A stretch of 64,000 bases of DNA from an uncultured Clostridiaceae bacterium (GTDB lineage: Bacteria > Bacillota > Clostridia > TANB77 > CAG-508): NCBI GenBank assembly GCA_947647275.1, contig CANSJQ010000003.1, positions 62,001-126,000 on the forward strand. The letters are read 5' to 3'. Position 1 is the first letter of the stretch. Every line of letters begins with the position of its first letter. Shown piece after piece: positions 37,184 through 46,879 of the stretch. The translations under genes and the position numbers were made by a program. The notes under the pieces were generated by a model. It saw nothing but the letters and a program-made list of their open reading frames with translations, did not search any database and was not told the DNA's origin.

Positions 37184-37719
37184 AAATTATAAAACCTTAA
37201 TTTTAACAGTTACTATATGTTTATTACCAATGATATTAGGTGGAGTACTATATAACAAATTACCAGACCAAATGCCAATTCATTTTACAATAAATGACCA
37301 ACCAGATAACTATGCACCAAAGGAGGTAGCATTATTTGGAATACCTGTATTAATGGCGATAGTACAAACAATATGTATACTATTTACAATGAAAACACAA
37401 AGAAAAGAAGAAAACAAACCTAAAATTATTAAAATATTTGAATGGTTTATTCCAATTATTACTGTACTTTTATATATTATAATGATAGAAGTGCCATTAG
37501 GAAGCACTGTGTATATAGGCAAAAGTGTATGTTTAATTTTGGGAACACTACTAATAATTATAGGAAATTATACTCCAAAAGTAAGCTATGAAACACGGAA
37601 AAGAATTATTCCACCCACATCCAAAGAATGAAAAGTCATTTAGAAAAATGACAAAAATAACTGGTTATTCTGCAATTATAGTGGGAATTATTTTTCTTTT
37701 GCTAATTATTTGGGTTTAG
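37173..37719 (+). CDS. sdpI: SdpI/DUF1648-family membrane protein (+1 frameshift at 37596)
   Basis: 181 aa after skipping the extra C at 37596 (ACA-C-GGA, Gly142). The N-terminal DUF1648 region shows YNKLPDQMPIHFTINDQPDNY; membrane helices lie near residues 8-25, 50-68, 88-105 and 110-130, and the last is restored only by the shift: after TGKELFHPHPKNEK comes ITGYSAIIVGIIFLLLIIWV. SdpI proteins protect against the SDP peptide toxin and act as signal receptors for SdpR. In zero frame the protein would end 12 residues after the break, without its last helix. Confidence 0.88.
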
Positions 37720-37739
37720 TATAAATGTGTATAAAAAAG

Positions 37740-37787
37740 AGTAAGTTTAAAAGCAATATTTTGCTATATTAAACTTACTTTATTTTT
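37740..37787 (+). terminator. Rho-independent terminator
   Basis: AGTAAGTTTA / TAAACTTACT with an inner AGCAATATTTTGCT hairpin and a T-rich tail ends the sdpRI-like unit. Confidence 0.8.
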
Positions 37788-37850
37788 ATTGTATTTTTTA
37801 TAAAAATATATCTAATAATTATAACATAAACAATTAAAGGAGGAATACAA

Positions 37851-38825
37851 ATGTGTACAGCAGTAACATATAAAACAAAAGATTTCTATTTTGGACGAAC
37901 ACTAGACTATGAATTTTCTTATGGAGATGAAGTAACAATAACTCCAAGAAATTATCCATTTCATTTTATAGAAGAAGGAAATATAGATACTCATTATGCC
38001 ATAATTGGTATGGCTCATGTAACAGAAAATTACCCATTATATTATGATGGAGTAAATGAAAAAGGTTTAGCAATAGCAGGTCTAAATTTTGTAGGTAATA
38101 GCTACTACAATAAAAAGATAGAGGGAAAAAATAATATAACCCAATTTGAATTCATACCATGGATTTTAAGCAAATGTGCAACAGTAAAAGAAGCCCGAAA
38201 ACTAATAGAAAATATGAATTTATTAGATAGGCAATTTAATGAAAATTTACCAGTAGCTCAGCTTCACTATATTATATCAGATAGCACAGAAACAATAACA
38301 GTAGAACCTTTAAAAGAAGGTATAAAAATATATGAAAACCCAGTAGGAGTATTAACTAATAATCCACCCTTTGATATGCAAATGTTTAACCTAAATAACT
38401 ATATGGATTTATCAACAAAAGAGCCACAAAATACATTTTCAAAAGACATAAATTTAAAAACATATAGTCGTGGAATGGGAGCAATAGGCCTTCCAGGAGA
38501 CTTGTCATCACAATCAAGATTTGTACGTGCCTCATTTGTAAAAATGAACTCAATTTCAGAAGAAGGAGAAAAAGAAAGTATCAGTCAATTTTTTCACATA
38601 TTAAATTCAGTAGACCAACAAAGAGGCTGTTGTAACTTAGGAGATGGAAAATATGAAATGACAATATATACTTCATGTTGTAATACAAATAAAGGAATAT
38701 ACTATTATACAACATATGATAATCATCAAATTACAGCAGTAGATATGAATAAGGAAAATTTAAACAGCAGTAAACTTATAAGATACCCTACAATAAAAGA
38801 TGAGCAAATAAGGTTACAGAATTAG
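37851..38825 (+). CDS. Choloylglycine hydrolase family (bile salt hydrolase/penicillin V acylase)
   Basis: 324 aa. Met-Cys at the N-terminus: Cys2 becomes the Ntn nucleophile after Met removal. Other active-site residues are in place: Arg in FGRTLDYE with the Asp, Asn in YYDGVNEKGLAIAGLNF, Asn in GVLTNNPPFD and Arg in SQSRFVRASF. The SRGMGAIGLPGD assembly-loop region is typical of bile salt hydrolases, which deconjugate glycine or taurine bile acids; a penicillin-type acylase cannot be excluded. AAAGGAGG precedes ATG 37851. Supports a gut habitat. Confidence 0.93.
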   Translation: MCTAVTYKTKDFYFGRTLDYEFSYGDEVTITPRNYPFHFIEEGNIDTHYAIIGMAHVTENYPLYYDGVNEKGLAIAGLNFVGNSYYNKKIEGKNNITQFEFIPWILSKCATVKEARKLIENMNLLDRQFNENLPVAQLHYIISDSTETITVEPLKEGIKIYENPVGVLTNNPPFDMQMFNLNNYMDLSTKEPQNTFSKDINLKTYSRGMGAIGLPGDLSSQSRFVRASFVKMNSISEEGEKESISQFFHILNSVDQQRGCCNLGDGKYEMTIYTSCCNTNKGIYYYTTYDNHQITAVDMNKENLNSSKLIRYPTIKDEQIRLQN

Positions 38826-38937
38826 GTAAATTTTTCTTGCAATTTTATGTAATGTATAGTATAATAAAATACAGAAACTTTATAAATTTTCAGCATATTA
38901 CTAGATGCTGAACCACAATCAAAAAGGAGAAATGAAT

Positions 38938-39573
38938 ATGGCAATGTTGTTACTAATGTTTATGCTTGCATTGAATTTCTTTATTTCATGGGCAAACGCA
39001 AGCTATGTAGGTCGGTATTGGTCAGAGTCGAAAGAGGTAGGTGGAAGTTTTAGAGCCTATATCATAGCAGGCTATGTTATGGCAATAGCTGGTTTTACTA
39101 TGGTATATGGTTACATTCTGCTCCTTATCTCGCCAGTTGTATTGCAAATTGCAGCAGTGGCACCAGAAACAATTTTAATGTTTGAGCAACTTTCAGCAGA
39201 TTTAATTTATTTATTTTGCGTTGTAACAATAATTCCAACAGGCTTTTACATTTGGATTCGTAGCTTAAAGACATTCTGGGAAAAGAAGACTTTAGCTAAT
39301 GGTTTAACGGCTGGCTGGAACTCATTTGCACAAGTTCATAATACCATAAGTGTAGCACGAAATGCACCAAGTGCATTAGGTAGGGTCGCAAAAGCACTTT
39401 TTGGAGGTAAAGGTAGTAAAAAAGATAATACTATAATTGCACTTGCTGCAATATTTCTCTTGATTATTGCTATATTTGGCGGATATTTTACCGCATCTGC
39501 AATTATGAAAAAAGCAGATAGAGAATATGACATGTTTGAAGACCTTCAAAAAAGGAATGCAGAGAACTATTAA
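38938..39573 (+). CDS. Uncharacterised four-pass membrane protein
   Basis: 211 aa. Hydrophobic segments near residues 3-18, 42-70, 85-110 and 175-195; a loop with WIRSLKTFWEKKTLANGLTAGWNSF. No family recognised. ATG 38938 is used since AAGGAG is eight bases upstream. Contains an in-frame CGG (39013-39015, Gly-Arg-Tyr) in an otherwise open frame, and its codon use is more balanced than that of flanking genes, which hints at acquisition. Confidence 0.6.
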   Translation: MAMLLLMFMLALNFFISWANASYVGRYWSESKEVGGSFRAYIIAGYVMAIAGFTMVYGYILLLISPVVLQIAAVAPETILMFEQLSADLIYLFCVVTIIPTGFYIWIRSLKTFWEKKTLANGLTAGWNSFAQVHNTISVARNAPSALGRVAKALFGGKGSKKDNTIIALAAIFLLIIAIFGGYFTASAIMKKADREYDMFEDLQKRNAENY

Positions 39574-39749
39574 TAATTCATATTCCTAAAAGTAAAGGCT
39601 TAGAAATGGTTAATTACCTTTCTAAGTCTTTATTTTCTAAAAGCAATGGTTTATTTTAAAGTATATAAACTTTATTTTTTTATTGATATTTATTTATGCT
39701 TGTGTTAATATTTGATTATAAAATATTAAAGTAAATAAGGAGAAAAAAT

Positions 39750-40430
39750 ATGCAAAAAGTCAAAATATTATGGAGCGGAATAACAGGTAGAACTGGGAAA
39801 GAAGCAATAGAAGTTTGTAAAGTTAATGATTTAGCTGAAATTGTGGTAGGTATATGTAGAAGCGATAGCAATTATTACAATTATGAGCAGTTAGATGATA
39901 TAAAAGAAGAATTTGATGTTATTATTGATTTTTCACATAAAGATAGTTTTGATAAAATATTAAATTATGCTATAAAAAAGAACAAACCACTAATTATAGG
40001 AACAGCAGGTTTAACAGAAGAACAAATGAAAGCATTTGAAAAAGCTTCAAATATTATACCAATATTTAGAGGCGGAAATTTTAGATTTGAAGTTAAAAGT
40101 TTTATTGATGCAGTTGTAGAATATGCTAAAACTTGCAATGATAATATTGAACTAATAGAAACACATTATAAAACAAAAAAAGTACCAAGCGAAACAGCAA
40201 AAGTAGTCGCTAAAAAGGTATTGGATGAAACAGGTAAAAAAGTAGAAATAAAATCATTTTTAGAATATGATGAACTGATAAATGATTGGAAAGTAGCAGA
40301 TTTACATTGTAGAGTTTGTGGATTTAAACAACTTGCAGAAGATGTAATAAAAATTGCAATAATGATGAAAGATAAAAAACCAAATGGAGTATATGATTTA
40401 GATAGACTTTTAAAAGAAAATGAAAATTAG
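39750..40430 (+). CDS. dapB: DapB, 4-hydroxy-tetrahydrodipicolinate reductase
   Basis: 226 aa. NAD(P)-binding loop WSGITGRTGKEAIEV at the N-terminus, VIIDFSHKDSFDKIL and IIGTAGLTEEQ, then FRGGNFRFEVKSFID and the catalytic block IELIETHYKTKKVPSETAKVVA, corresponding to the E-x-H-H-x-x-K-x-D-(A/S)-P-S-G-T-A motif of DapB but degenerate: one His and the Gly differ. DapB makes tetrahydrodipicolinate for lysine and spore dipicolinate. Somewhat shorter than most DapB (about 250 aa), so it may be a divergent member. Confidence 0.83.
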   Translation: MQKVKILWSGITGRTGKEAIEVCKVNDLAEIVVGICRSDSNYYNYEQLDDIKEEFDVIIDFSHKDSFDKILNYAIKKNKPLIIGTAGLTEEQMKAFEKASNIIPIFRGGNFRFEVKSFIDAVVEYAKTCNDNIELIETHYKTKKVPSETAKVVAKKVLDETGKKVEIKSFLEYDELINDWKVADLHCRVCGFKQLAEDVIKIAIMMKDKKPNGVYDLDRLLKENEN

Positions 40431-40449
40431 AAAAAGGAGTTAATATAAG

Positions 40450-40890
40450 GTGGAAGACTTAAATACATTAGAAAAATTAGAAGAATATTTTAAAAAAATA
40501 AATTGTTATGGAGAATATAATTATTGTTTCACATGTCAAATAGAAACTTCTATACTTCCTATGCTATTTGGAGCAATTGGTGCAATTATTGAAGTAAAGA
40601 GAAATAAAAATGTAATGGGATATTTATTCAATAAGTTTGACAAAGGAATATGCCTTATTCCAATAGTTTCAGACACTCTAACTAAAAATAAAATAGATAT
40701 AGATAATTATATTTTTATAGATAATAATGATATAGAAGAAGTAATTACAAAAAATGAAGATATAATATACAAAAAAATAAAAATAATTCTAAAAAATAAG
40801 ACCAAATACACTATGAGAACTTTAAAAAAGATAAAAAATATTGAATATCATGAAATAAACTTAAATAACTTTCTTTCAATTTGTAAATAA
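40450..40890 (+). CDS. Uncharacterised 146-aa protein
   Basis: GTG start behind AAAAAGGAG, 20 bases after dapB. Helical N-terminus (EKLEEYFKKINCYGEYNYCF), a hydrophobic patch around ILPMLFGAIGAIIEVKRNKN, and a mixed alpha-beta C-terminus with repeated Ile and Lys (IYKKIKIILKNKTKYTMRTLKKIKNIEYH). The mid-section looks like a PH-like or bPH domain, but that is a guess. No recognised family. Confidence 0.6.
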   Translation: MEDLNTLEKLEEYFKKINCYGEYNYCFTCQIETSILPMLFGAIGAIIEVKRNKNVMGYLFNKFDKGICLIPIVSDTLTKNKIDIDNYIFIDNNDIEEVITKNEDIIYKKIKIILKNKTKYTMRTLKKIKNIEYHEINLNNFLSICK

Positions 40891-40924
40891 TAACAAATAA
40901 ATGTAAAAGAAAGGAATAAAATTT

Positions 40925-41702
40925 ATGCGGTTTAGCTATTGGATTAATAATACCATTTATAGGCACAACATTAGGCTCAGCAATGGTATTTTTAATGAAA
41001 GATAAAATAAATAATAAAATAAAAAAAATACTTTTAGGTTTTGCAGCAGGAGTAATGATAGCAGCATCAATTTGGTCATTACTTATACCATCAATAAATA
41101 TGTCACAAGAACAAGGAAAAAATTCATGGATTCCTGCAGCAGTAGGTTTTTTATTAGGAATGGTATTTTTACTAACTTTAGATAGTGTAATTCCACATAT
41201 GCATATACAAAGCAGTAAACCAGAAGGAGTAAAGTCACGCCTAAAAAAAACAACAATGCTAACTTTGGCAGTAACACTTCATAATCTACCAGAAGGAATG
41301 GCAGTAGGGGTAACATTTGCAGGAGCTATTCTAGGAAATGCTGGAATTACAATAGCAGGAGCATTTATATTATCTATTGGAATTGCAATACAAAACATAC
41401 CAGAAGGAGCAATAATATCAATGCCATTAAAAAGTGAAGGAATGTCAAAATCAAAGGCGTTTTTATATGGAACATTATCAGGAATAGTAGAACCAATAGG
41501 AGCAATAATAACAATATTGCTAACAAATATAGTAATACCAATACTTCCATACCTACTATCATTTGCAGCAGGAGCAATGATTTATGTTGTAGTAGAAGAA
41601 CTAATACCAGAATCACAAGAAGGAGAACACTCAAACATAGGAACAATAGGAGTAGCAATAGGGTTTGTTATTATGATGATTTTAGATGTGGCATTAGGAT
41701 AA
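40925..41702 (+). CDS. ZIP-family metal transporter (+1 frameshift at the second codon)
   Basis: 258 aa if the C at 40928 is skipped: ATG-C-GGT TTA gives Met-Gly-Leu-Ala-Ile-Gly-Leu and the first ZIP helix IIPFIGTTLGSAMVFLM. AAAGGAA stands at the right distance from this ATG, and there is no start codon in the downstream frame before codon 20, so the first helix needs this start. The metal-binding helices are clear: ALTLHNLPEGMAVGVTFAG-type block (HNLPEG) in helix 4 and IQNIPEGAIIS with GIVEPIGA. ZIP proteins import Zn2+, Fe2+ or Mn2+. Here the zero-frame CGG follows the initiator codon directly. Confidence 0.9.
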
Positions 41703-41719
41703 TAGAGAAAGGAGTTATC

Positions 41720-42646
41720 ATGGAAAAATCAATATTAGAACAATATTTAGATATATTAGAAGAAAATAAAAAACCACAGTTTCTAGACAAATATTTACAA
41801 GTACCAAGTTTGTTAAGACTAAAAAACATTGGCTACTTTTGTGGAATGGACTATGCTTCTAAACAAATATATTCTTTTAATGAATATATTTCAAGATATG
41901 ACCATTCTCTAACTGTTGCACTCTTAACATGGTATTATACAAAAAATGAAAAGCAGGCACTAGCAGGTCTTTTTCATGACATAGCAACGCCTTGCTTTTC
42001 ACATGTAATTGACTATATGAATAAAGACTATGAAAATCAAGAAAGCACAGAAGAATATACTGAGAAGATTTTAAAAGAAGATACATATTTAAACCAATGT
42101 TTAAAACAGGATAACATTTTACTAGAAGATATAACAAACTTTAAAAAATATACTATTGTAGATAATGATAGACCTAAGTTATGTGCTGATAGGTTAGATG
42201 GAGTAATATTAACAGCATTGTTTTGGACAAAAACAATTGACATTAATGATGTAGAAAAAATAATTAATGATACAAAAATATTTATAAATGAAGAAAGAAA
42301 TAAAGAAATAGGGTTTAATTCTATTAAAATTGCAAACATGGTTTTAGAAGCAAGTAAAACAATAGATATATTTTGCCATTCAAAAGAAGACAACTATATG
42401 ATGGAGCTGTTAGCAAGTATAACAAGAGAAGCCATACAAAATAAATACATAACATATGATGATTTATACATATTAAATGAAAAACAATTAATGGATATTT
42501 TAAAAAATTGCAATAATAAAGAAATAACTAAAAAATTAACAAAATTTATGAATATAAAAAAAGAAGATATACCAGAAATAAACTTATCTAATATAAAAAT
42601 AAGAGCATTAAATCCATTAGTAAATGGAGAAAGATTAATACACTAG
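41720..42646 (+). CDS. HD-domain phosphohydrolase-like protein
   Basis: 308 aa. HD superfamily metal site: the His of SRYDHSLTVALL, the HD pair in LAGLFHDIATPCFSHVIDYM and the Asp of LCADRLDGVI. Such proteins hydrolyse nucleotides or phosphoesters and are often annotated as dGTPase-like. The C-terminal half is helical without other motifs. AAAGGAG precedes ATG 41720, 17 bases after the ZIP gene, so the two are likely co-transcribed. Confidence 0.88.
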   Translation: MEKSILEQYLDILEENKKPQFLDKYLQVPSLLRLKNIGYFCGMDYASKQIYSFNEYISRYDHSLTVALLTWYYTKNEKQALAGLFHDIATPCFSHVIDYMNKDYENQESTEEYTEKILKEDTYLNQCLKQDNILLEDITNFKKYTIVDNDRPKLCADRLDGVILTALFWTKTIDINDVEKIINDTKIFINEERNKEIGFNSIKIANMVLEASKTIDIFCHSKEDNYMMELLASITREAIQNKYITYDDLYILNEKQLMDILKNCNNKEITKKLTKFMNIKKEDIPEINLSNIKIRALNPLVNGERLIH

Positions 42647-42677
42647 AAATAATAAAATGAAAGGAGATAAAAGTAAA

Positions 42678-43562
42678 ATGGAAAAATCAAAAGTATATTT
42701 TACAAAAGAAATTACACCAGAAAGTTTAGTGAAAATTTATGAAGCATTAGGAGTAAAATTAGAAGGAAAGATAGCAGTAAAATTACATTCGGGAGAAGAG
42801 GGAAACCAAAACTATTTAAGACCAGAATTTGCAAAAGCAATAGTAGAAAAAGTTAATGGAACAGTTGTAGAATGTAATACAGCATATGAAGGAGCAAGAA
42901 ACACAACAGACAAACACAAAAAATTATTAGAAACACATGGATGGACTAAATACTTTGATGTAGATATTTTAGATAGCGAAGGACCAGATAAAGTATTAGA
43001 AATACCAAGTGGAAAAGTAATAAAAGAAGATTATGTAGGAAAGAACATAGATAATTATGACTCAATGTTAGTATTATCACACTTCAAAGGTCACCCAATG
43101 GGAGGATATGGTGGAGCATTAAAACAATTATCAATAGGCGTTGCATCTTCAGCAGGAAAAGCATGGATTCATACAGCAGGTAAAACGAAGGACCAATTTA
43201 AGTTATGGGATTATGTAGCAGAGCAAAATAAATTCTTAGAAGCAATGGCAGATAGCGCAAAAGCTGTTGCAGAATTTTTTGAAGGGAATATAGCATATGT
43301 TAATGTAATGTGCAATATGAGTGTAGACTGTGACTGTTGCGCAATAGCAGAAGACCCATGTATAAAAGATATAGGAATACTTGCAAGTACAGACCCAATA
43401 GCAATAGACCAAGCATGTATAGATTTAGTATATAGCTCAAAAGACTCAGGAAGAGACCACTTTGTAGAAAGAGTAGAAAGCAGAAACGGACTTCACACAA
43501 TAGAAGCAGCGGCTGAGTTAGGTTTTGGAACGAGAGAGTATGAATTAATTAGTATAGATTAA
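42678..43562 (+). CDS. DUF362-family protein
   Basis: 294 aa. DUF362 features: KIAVKLHSGEEGNQNYLRPEF, TVVECNTAYEGARNTT, LSHFKGHPMGGYGGALKQLSIG and the C-terminal cysteine set VDCDCCAIAEDPCIKDIGILASTDPIAIDQAC. Family members often bind Fe-S clusters or are linked to ferredoxin domains; no catalytic role is established. ATG 42678 is preferred because AAAGGAG lies upstream with normal spacing; ATG 42657 would precede it. Follows the HD gene by 31 bases. Confidence 0.85.
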   Translation: MEKSKVYFTKEITPESLVKIYEALGVKLEGKIAVKLHSGEEGNQNYLRPEFAKAIVEKVNGTVVECNTAYEGARNTTDKHKKLLETHGWTKYFDVDILDSEGPDKVLEIPSGKVIKEDYVGKNIDNYDSMLVLSHFKGHPMGGYGGALKQLSIGVASSAGKAWIHTAGKTKDQFKLWDYVAEQNKFLEAMADSAKAVAEFFEGNIAYVNVMCNMSVDCDCCAIAEDPCIKDIGILASTDPIAIDQACIDLVYSSKDSGRDHFVERVESRNGLHTIEAAAELGFGTREYELISID

Positions 43563-43670
43563 GTGAAAGTATATTTAAACTAGTTGACATATTGTAAGAA
43601 AAGAAGTATAATTTTAAAAGTCAAATATAGTAACAATAAACCTTGTTTTTAATTAAAAAGGAGGGCAAAA

Positions 43671-43991
43671 ATGAAATTTAAAGATGGATGTACACTAAAT
43701 CAATTAGCTGAAACTTATGGAGTAAAAGTAGAAGTACCGGAAATATTAAGCACAGAGATAATATCAATATATGGATTGGAATTTGTATTAGCATATGAGA
43801 AAAAGGAAAACTGGATTGATGATGCAATTGAAACATATTTAAAGTCGGAAGAATTTGTTGTAGATTTAAGGAAAGCTGAGAAACAATGGAATGACAGAAA
43901 ACTAGAATATAATGATTATTGGTTAGAACTAGAACGTTCCAATGATGGAAAAATGCATTTAACGGTTGATATGGATATGAAAATTTTTTAA
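43671..43991 (+). CDS. Uncharacterised 106-aa protein
   Basis: Clear AAAGGAGG site and terminator, so a real monocistronic gene is likely. Acidic, cytoplasmic, mixed alpha-beta; ENWIDDAIETYLKSEEFVVDLRKAEKQWNDRKLEY is helical. No family recognised. Contains no CGG codon. Confidence 0.6.
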   Translation: MKFKDGCTLNQLAETYGVKVEVPEILSTEIISIYGLEFVLAYEKKENWIDDAIETYLKSEEFVVDLRKAEKQWNDRKLEYNDYWLELERSNDGKMHLTVDMDMKIF

Positions 43992-44009
43992 TAAAAGATT
44001 TTAAGTTTA

Positions 44010-44050
44010 AGAAAGCCTATTTATGTAATAATAATAGGCTTTCTATTTTT
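44010..44050 (+). terminator. Rho-independent terminator
   Basis: AGAAAGCCTATT / AATAGGCTTTCT stem followed by ATTTTT. Confidence 0.88.
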
Positions 44051-44202
44051 ATGAATAATTTAACAAATTTTGCTATTAAATTTACAAAAAATACTACACA
44101 AAATTACAAAAGTATGTTAAAATGAAAAAAGTGAAAAATCAAGAGTGAAAAGTGAATAATACAAAATTGGCTTTTCGCAAATTTTGAAGGAGGAAAACAG
44201 TT

Positions 44203-44922
44203 ATGTCAGGACATAGCAAATGGCACAATATCCAAGCTAAAAAAGGAAAAGCAGATGCAGCAAGAGGAAAAGTATTTACTAAATTAGGAAGAGAATTATT
44301 AATAGCAGTAAAAGAAGGCGGACCAGACCCAGCAGGGAACTCTAAATTAAAAAATGTTATAGCAAAATGTAAAGCAGCCAATATGCCAAATGATACTATT
44401 AATAATGCAATAAAAAAAGCATCAACAAGTAATGAAAGTTATGAAGAAATAATATATGAAGGATATGGACCAAACGGAGTTGCACTAATAGTAGAAGCAG
44501 CAACAGACAACAAAAATAGAACAGCAGCAGATGTAAGACATGCTTTCGATAAATGTGGAGGAAACTTAGGAACATCAGGATGTGTATCATATTTATTTAC
44601 TAAAAAAGGAGTAATAGTAATAGACAAATCAAATTGCTCTATTGACGAAGATAGCCTAATGATGCTTGCAATAGATGCAGGTGCAGAAGATTTTGGAGTA
44701 GAAGAAGAAATATACGAAATAACAACATCAACAGAAGCGTTTTCAGAAGTAAGAGAAAAATTAGAGGCTGAAGGACTAGAATTCTTAGAAGCAGGTTTGC
44801 AAATGGTACCATCAACATATGTAGCACTAGATGAAGCAGGAACAGCAAGAATGGAAAAACTAATAGATATGCTAGAAGACTTAGACGATGTATCAGAAAT
44901 ATACCATAACTGGGAAGAATAA
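44203..44922 (+). CDS. yebC: YebC/PmpR-family protein (TACO1-like)
   Basis: 239 aa, full length. N-terminal [32 protein letters not shown] is diagnostic; [32 protein letters not shown] and [22 protein letters not shown] follow as expected. Long described as a transcription factor; YebC-type proteins are also implicated in relieving ribosome stalling at difficult sequences such as polyproline. That is a notable coincidence in a genome with many apparent frameshift sites, but YebC is nearly universal. AAGGAGGA precedes ATG 44203. Lies directly before spoIIIAA. Confidence 0.96.
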   Translation: MSGHSKWHNIQAKKGKADAARGKVFTKLGRELLIAVKEGGPDPAGNSKLKNVIAKCKAANMPNDTINNAIKKASTSNESYEEIIYEGYGPNGVALIVEAATDNKNRTAADVRHAFDKCGGNLGTSGCVSYLFTKKGVIVIDKSNCSIDEDSLMMLAIDAGAEDFGVEEEIYEITTSTEAFSEVREKLEAEGLEFLEAGLQMVPSTYVALDEAGTARMEKLIDMLEDLDDVSEIYHNWEE

Positions 44923-44953
44923 AAAAATATATAAAGCATATAATATTAATACT

Positions 44954-45926
44954 ATGATAAATATAAATAATATTTTAAAGTGCTTTCCTAATAGCGCAGT
45001 AAGGAAAATAGATGAATATTTTGTAAAAAACAATGTGAATTTAAACTACTTAGAAGAAATACGTATAAGAGTAAATAGACCAATAATACTGAAATTAGGA
45101 CAAGCAGAAATAATAATTGAATATAGTATAACATCAGAAGAAATATTAGAAATTTTACAGCAAATATGTGATAACTCTATATACAGCTATCAAAACCAAA
45201 TAGTAAACCGGCTACGTTACTTTAAAAGGAGGACATAGAGTAGGAATTACAGGAAATGCGGTTATAAAAGATGGCAAAGTGCTTAACATATCATACATAT
45301 CTAGCTTAAATTTCAGAATTGCAAAACAGATACTAGGAGCAAGCGATAAAATAGTAAAATATGTAATAAATCCCAAAGAAAACAACATATATAGCACACT
45401 GATAGTATCTCCACCAGGAGTAGGAAAAACTACATTGCTAAGAGATTTAATAAGAAGAATTAGTAATGGAATAGAAAGCATGCATTTTAAAGGAATAAAT
45501 GTAGGAGTAGTAGATGAAAGAGGAGAGATAGCTGCAATGTATAGAGGAATTCCACAAAATGATGTAGGGATAAGAACAGACATATTAGATGGGATAACAA
45601 AACACTTAGGAATGACAATGCTAATACGTTCAATGAGTCCAAAAGTAATAGTAGCAGACGAAATAGGAAGCATGGAAGATGTAGAAGCAATACGATATGG
45701 AATATGCTGTGGAATAAAAGGAATATTCACAGCACACGGAAGCTCCATAGAAGATATAAAACTAAATCCAGCACTAAACAAATTAATAGAAAATTATTGT
45801 TTTGAAAGAATAATATTTTTAAGTGATAAAAAAGAAAAATGTGGAGTTGAAAAAATATATGGACTAAATAAAGAAGAAAAATTATATGTACAAATAAAGT
45901 CAGATGAAAGCATTTACAATTTTTAA
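44954..45926 (+). CDS. spoIIIAA: SpoIIIAA, stage III sporulation ATPase (+1 frameshift at 45209)
   Basis: 323 aa after skipping a C at 45209 (AAC-C-GGC, Gly86): QNQIVNGYVTLKGGHRVGITG is restored. The zero frame ends at a stop 10 codons later. Domain content: N-terminal region, then a secretion-ATPase-like core with Walker A SPPGVGKTTLLRDL, NVGVVDERGEIAA, and Walker B-like VIVADEIGSMEDVEAI. SpoIIIAA powers the SpoIIIA-SpoIIQ channel between mother cell and forespore. ATG 44954 has no good ribosome site; an in-frame upstream ATG overlaps yebC, so the start is uncertain. First gene of the spoIIIA operon. Confidence 0.94.
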
Positions 45927-45961
45927 AAAATAATATGTATCTATAAAAAACTTAATAAATC

Positions 45962-45998
45962 AAAAAAGGATGGAAAATAATTTTTCCATTCTTTTTTG
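45962..45998 (+). terminator. Hairpin with T run between spoIIIAA and spoIIIAB
   Basis: AAAAAAGGATGGAAAA / TTTTCCATTCTTTTTT-type stem, terminator-like although it lies inside the operon. It may attenuate downstream expression or mark a second promoter before spoIIIAB. Confidence 0.7.
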
Positions 45999-46075
45999 TT
46001 CTAAAATAAAATTCGCTTGAATATAATTAATATAGAAATATAAAAATGAAAAGAAAAAGGACAAGGTAAACAAAT

Positions 46076-46585
46076 ATGCAAATAATAAAATACATAACAT
46101 TAATATTGATTTTATCGTTAACCTCATACATAGGAATACTAATTTCAAAAAAATATTTAAATAGAGTAAAAGATTTAAAAGAAATGAAAAATGCACTAAA
46201 TATGTTTAGTACAAAAATAAAATTTACATATGAGCCAATTCCTCAAACTTTTAAAGAGATATCACAAAAAACAAAGCCAAATATATCAAATATCTTTAAA
46301 AGTGTATGTGAAAAAATGAACACTGAGAATGCAGGAAAGGCGTGGGAAGAAGCTTTAGAAGAATCAAGTACAAATATGACAAAAGAAGATATAGAAGTAT
46401 TAAAAAACTTAAGTAATCTGTTAGGAAAAGTTGATATAGAAGGACAAGTAAATGAAGTAGAATTAGTAGAAAACTTTTTAGATACGCAAATTGAACTTGC
46501 AGAAGAAGAAAAACAAAAGTATGTAAAGATGTACAGAACATTAGGCATAACAATAGGACTAGCAGTAGTAATAATATTAATATAG
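46076..46585 (+). CDS. spoIIIAB: SpoIIIAB, stage III sporulation protein
   Basis: 169 aa. N-terminal and C-terminal transmembrane helices (about residues 5-23 and 150-169) enclose a helical domain with homology to GspF-type secretion proteins: KKYLNRVKDLKEMKNALNMFSTKIKFTYEPIPQTFKEI and KIEQ-like ELAEEEKQKYVKMYRTLGITIGLAVVIIL are the family's hallmark ends. ATG 46076 with AAGGTA-type upstream site. Intact; no frameshift. Confidence 0.94.
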   Translation: MQIIKYITLILILSLTSYIGILISKKYLNRVKDLKEMKNALNMFSTKIKFTYEPIPQTFKEISQKTKPNISNIFKSVCEKMNTENAGKAWEEALEESSTNMTKEDIEVLKNLSNLLGKVDIEGQVNEVELVENFLDTQIELAEEEKQKYVKMYRTLGITIGLAVVIILI

Positions 46586-46597
46586 AGAGGTATACAT

Positions 46598-46792
46598 ATG
46601 GATATAAATTTATTATTTAAAATAGCAGCAATAGGAATACTAGTTGCTGTGTTACATCAAGTGTTAGTAAGAGCAGGTCGTGAAGACCAAGCAATGATGA
46701 CAACCTTAGCAGGTCTAGTAATAGTGCTAACAATGGTAATAAAAGAAATAAGCACATTGTTTGATACAGTGAGAACAATATTTGGGTTGTAA
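46598..46792 (+). CDS. spoIIIAC: SpoIIIAC, stage III sporulation protein
   Basis: 64 aa, the normal SpoIIIAC size, with two transmembrane helices (about 5-24 and 35-55). FKIAAIGILVAVLHQVLVRAGREDQAMMTTLAGLVIVLTMV is characteristic. Preceded by GAGAGG. Intact. The gap to spoIIIAD, normally only a few bases in other species, is filled by a family B repeat. Confidence 0.95.
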   Translation: MDINLLFKIAAIGILVAVLHQVLVRAGREDQAMMTTLAGLVIVLTMVIKEISTLFDTVRTIFGL

Positions 46793-46862
46793 TTCCCATT
46801 GGGGACGTTTCCTTTTGGGGTATCTGGTATAAATAGGGTATCTGTCACTTTTGGGAATTTTG
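46793..46862. repeat. Family B dispersed repeat inside the spoIIIA operon
   Basis: TTCCCATTGGGGACGTTTCC ... GGGGTATCTG, an insertion-like GTATAAATAG and again GGGTATCTGTCACTTTTGGGAA. Same sequence as 12075-12121 with a small internal duplication. It separates spoIIIAC from spoIIIAD. Confidence 0.7.
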
Positions 46863-46879
46863 GAAGGATGACTTGTAAT

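Noticed and set aside
44203..44922. YebC as a dedicated factor for the apparent frameshifting
   Set aside because: Its position before spoIIIAA is suggestive, but YebC is almost universal in bacteria and nothing in the sequence sets this copy apart.
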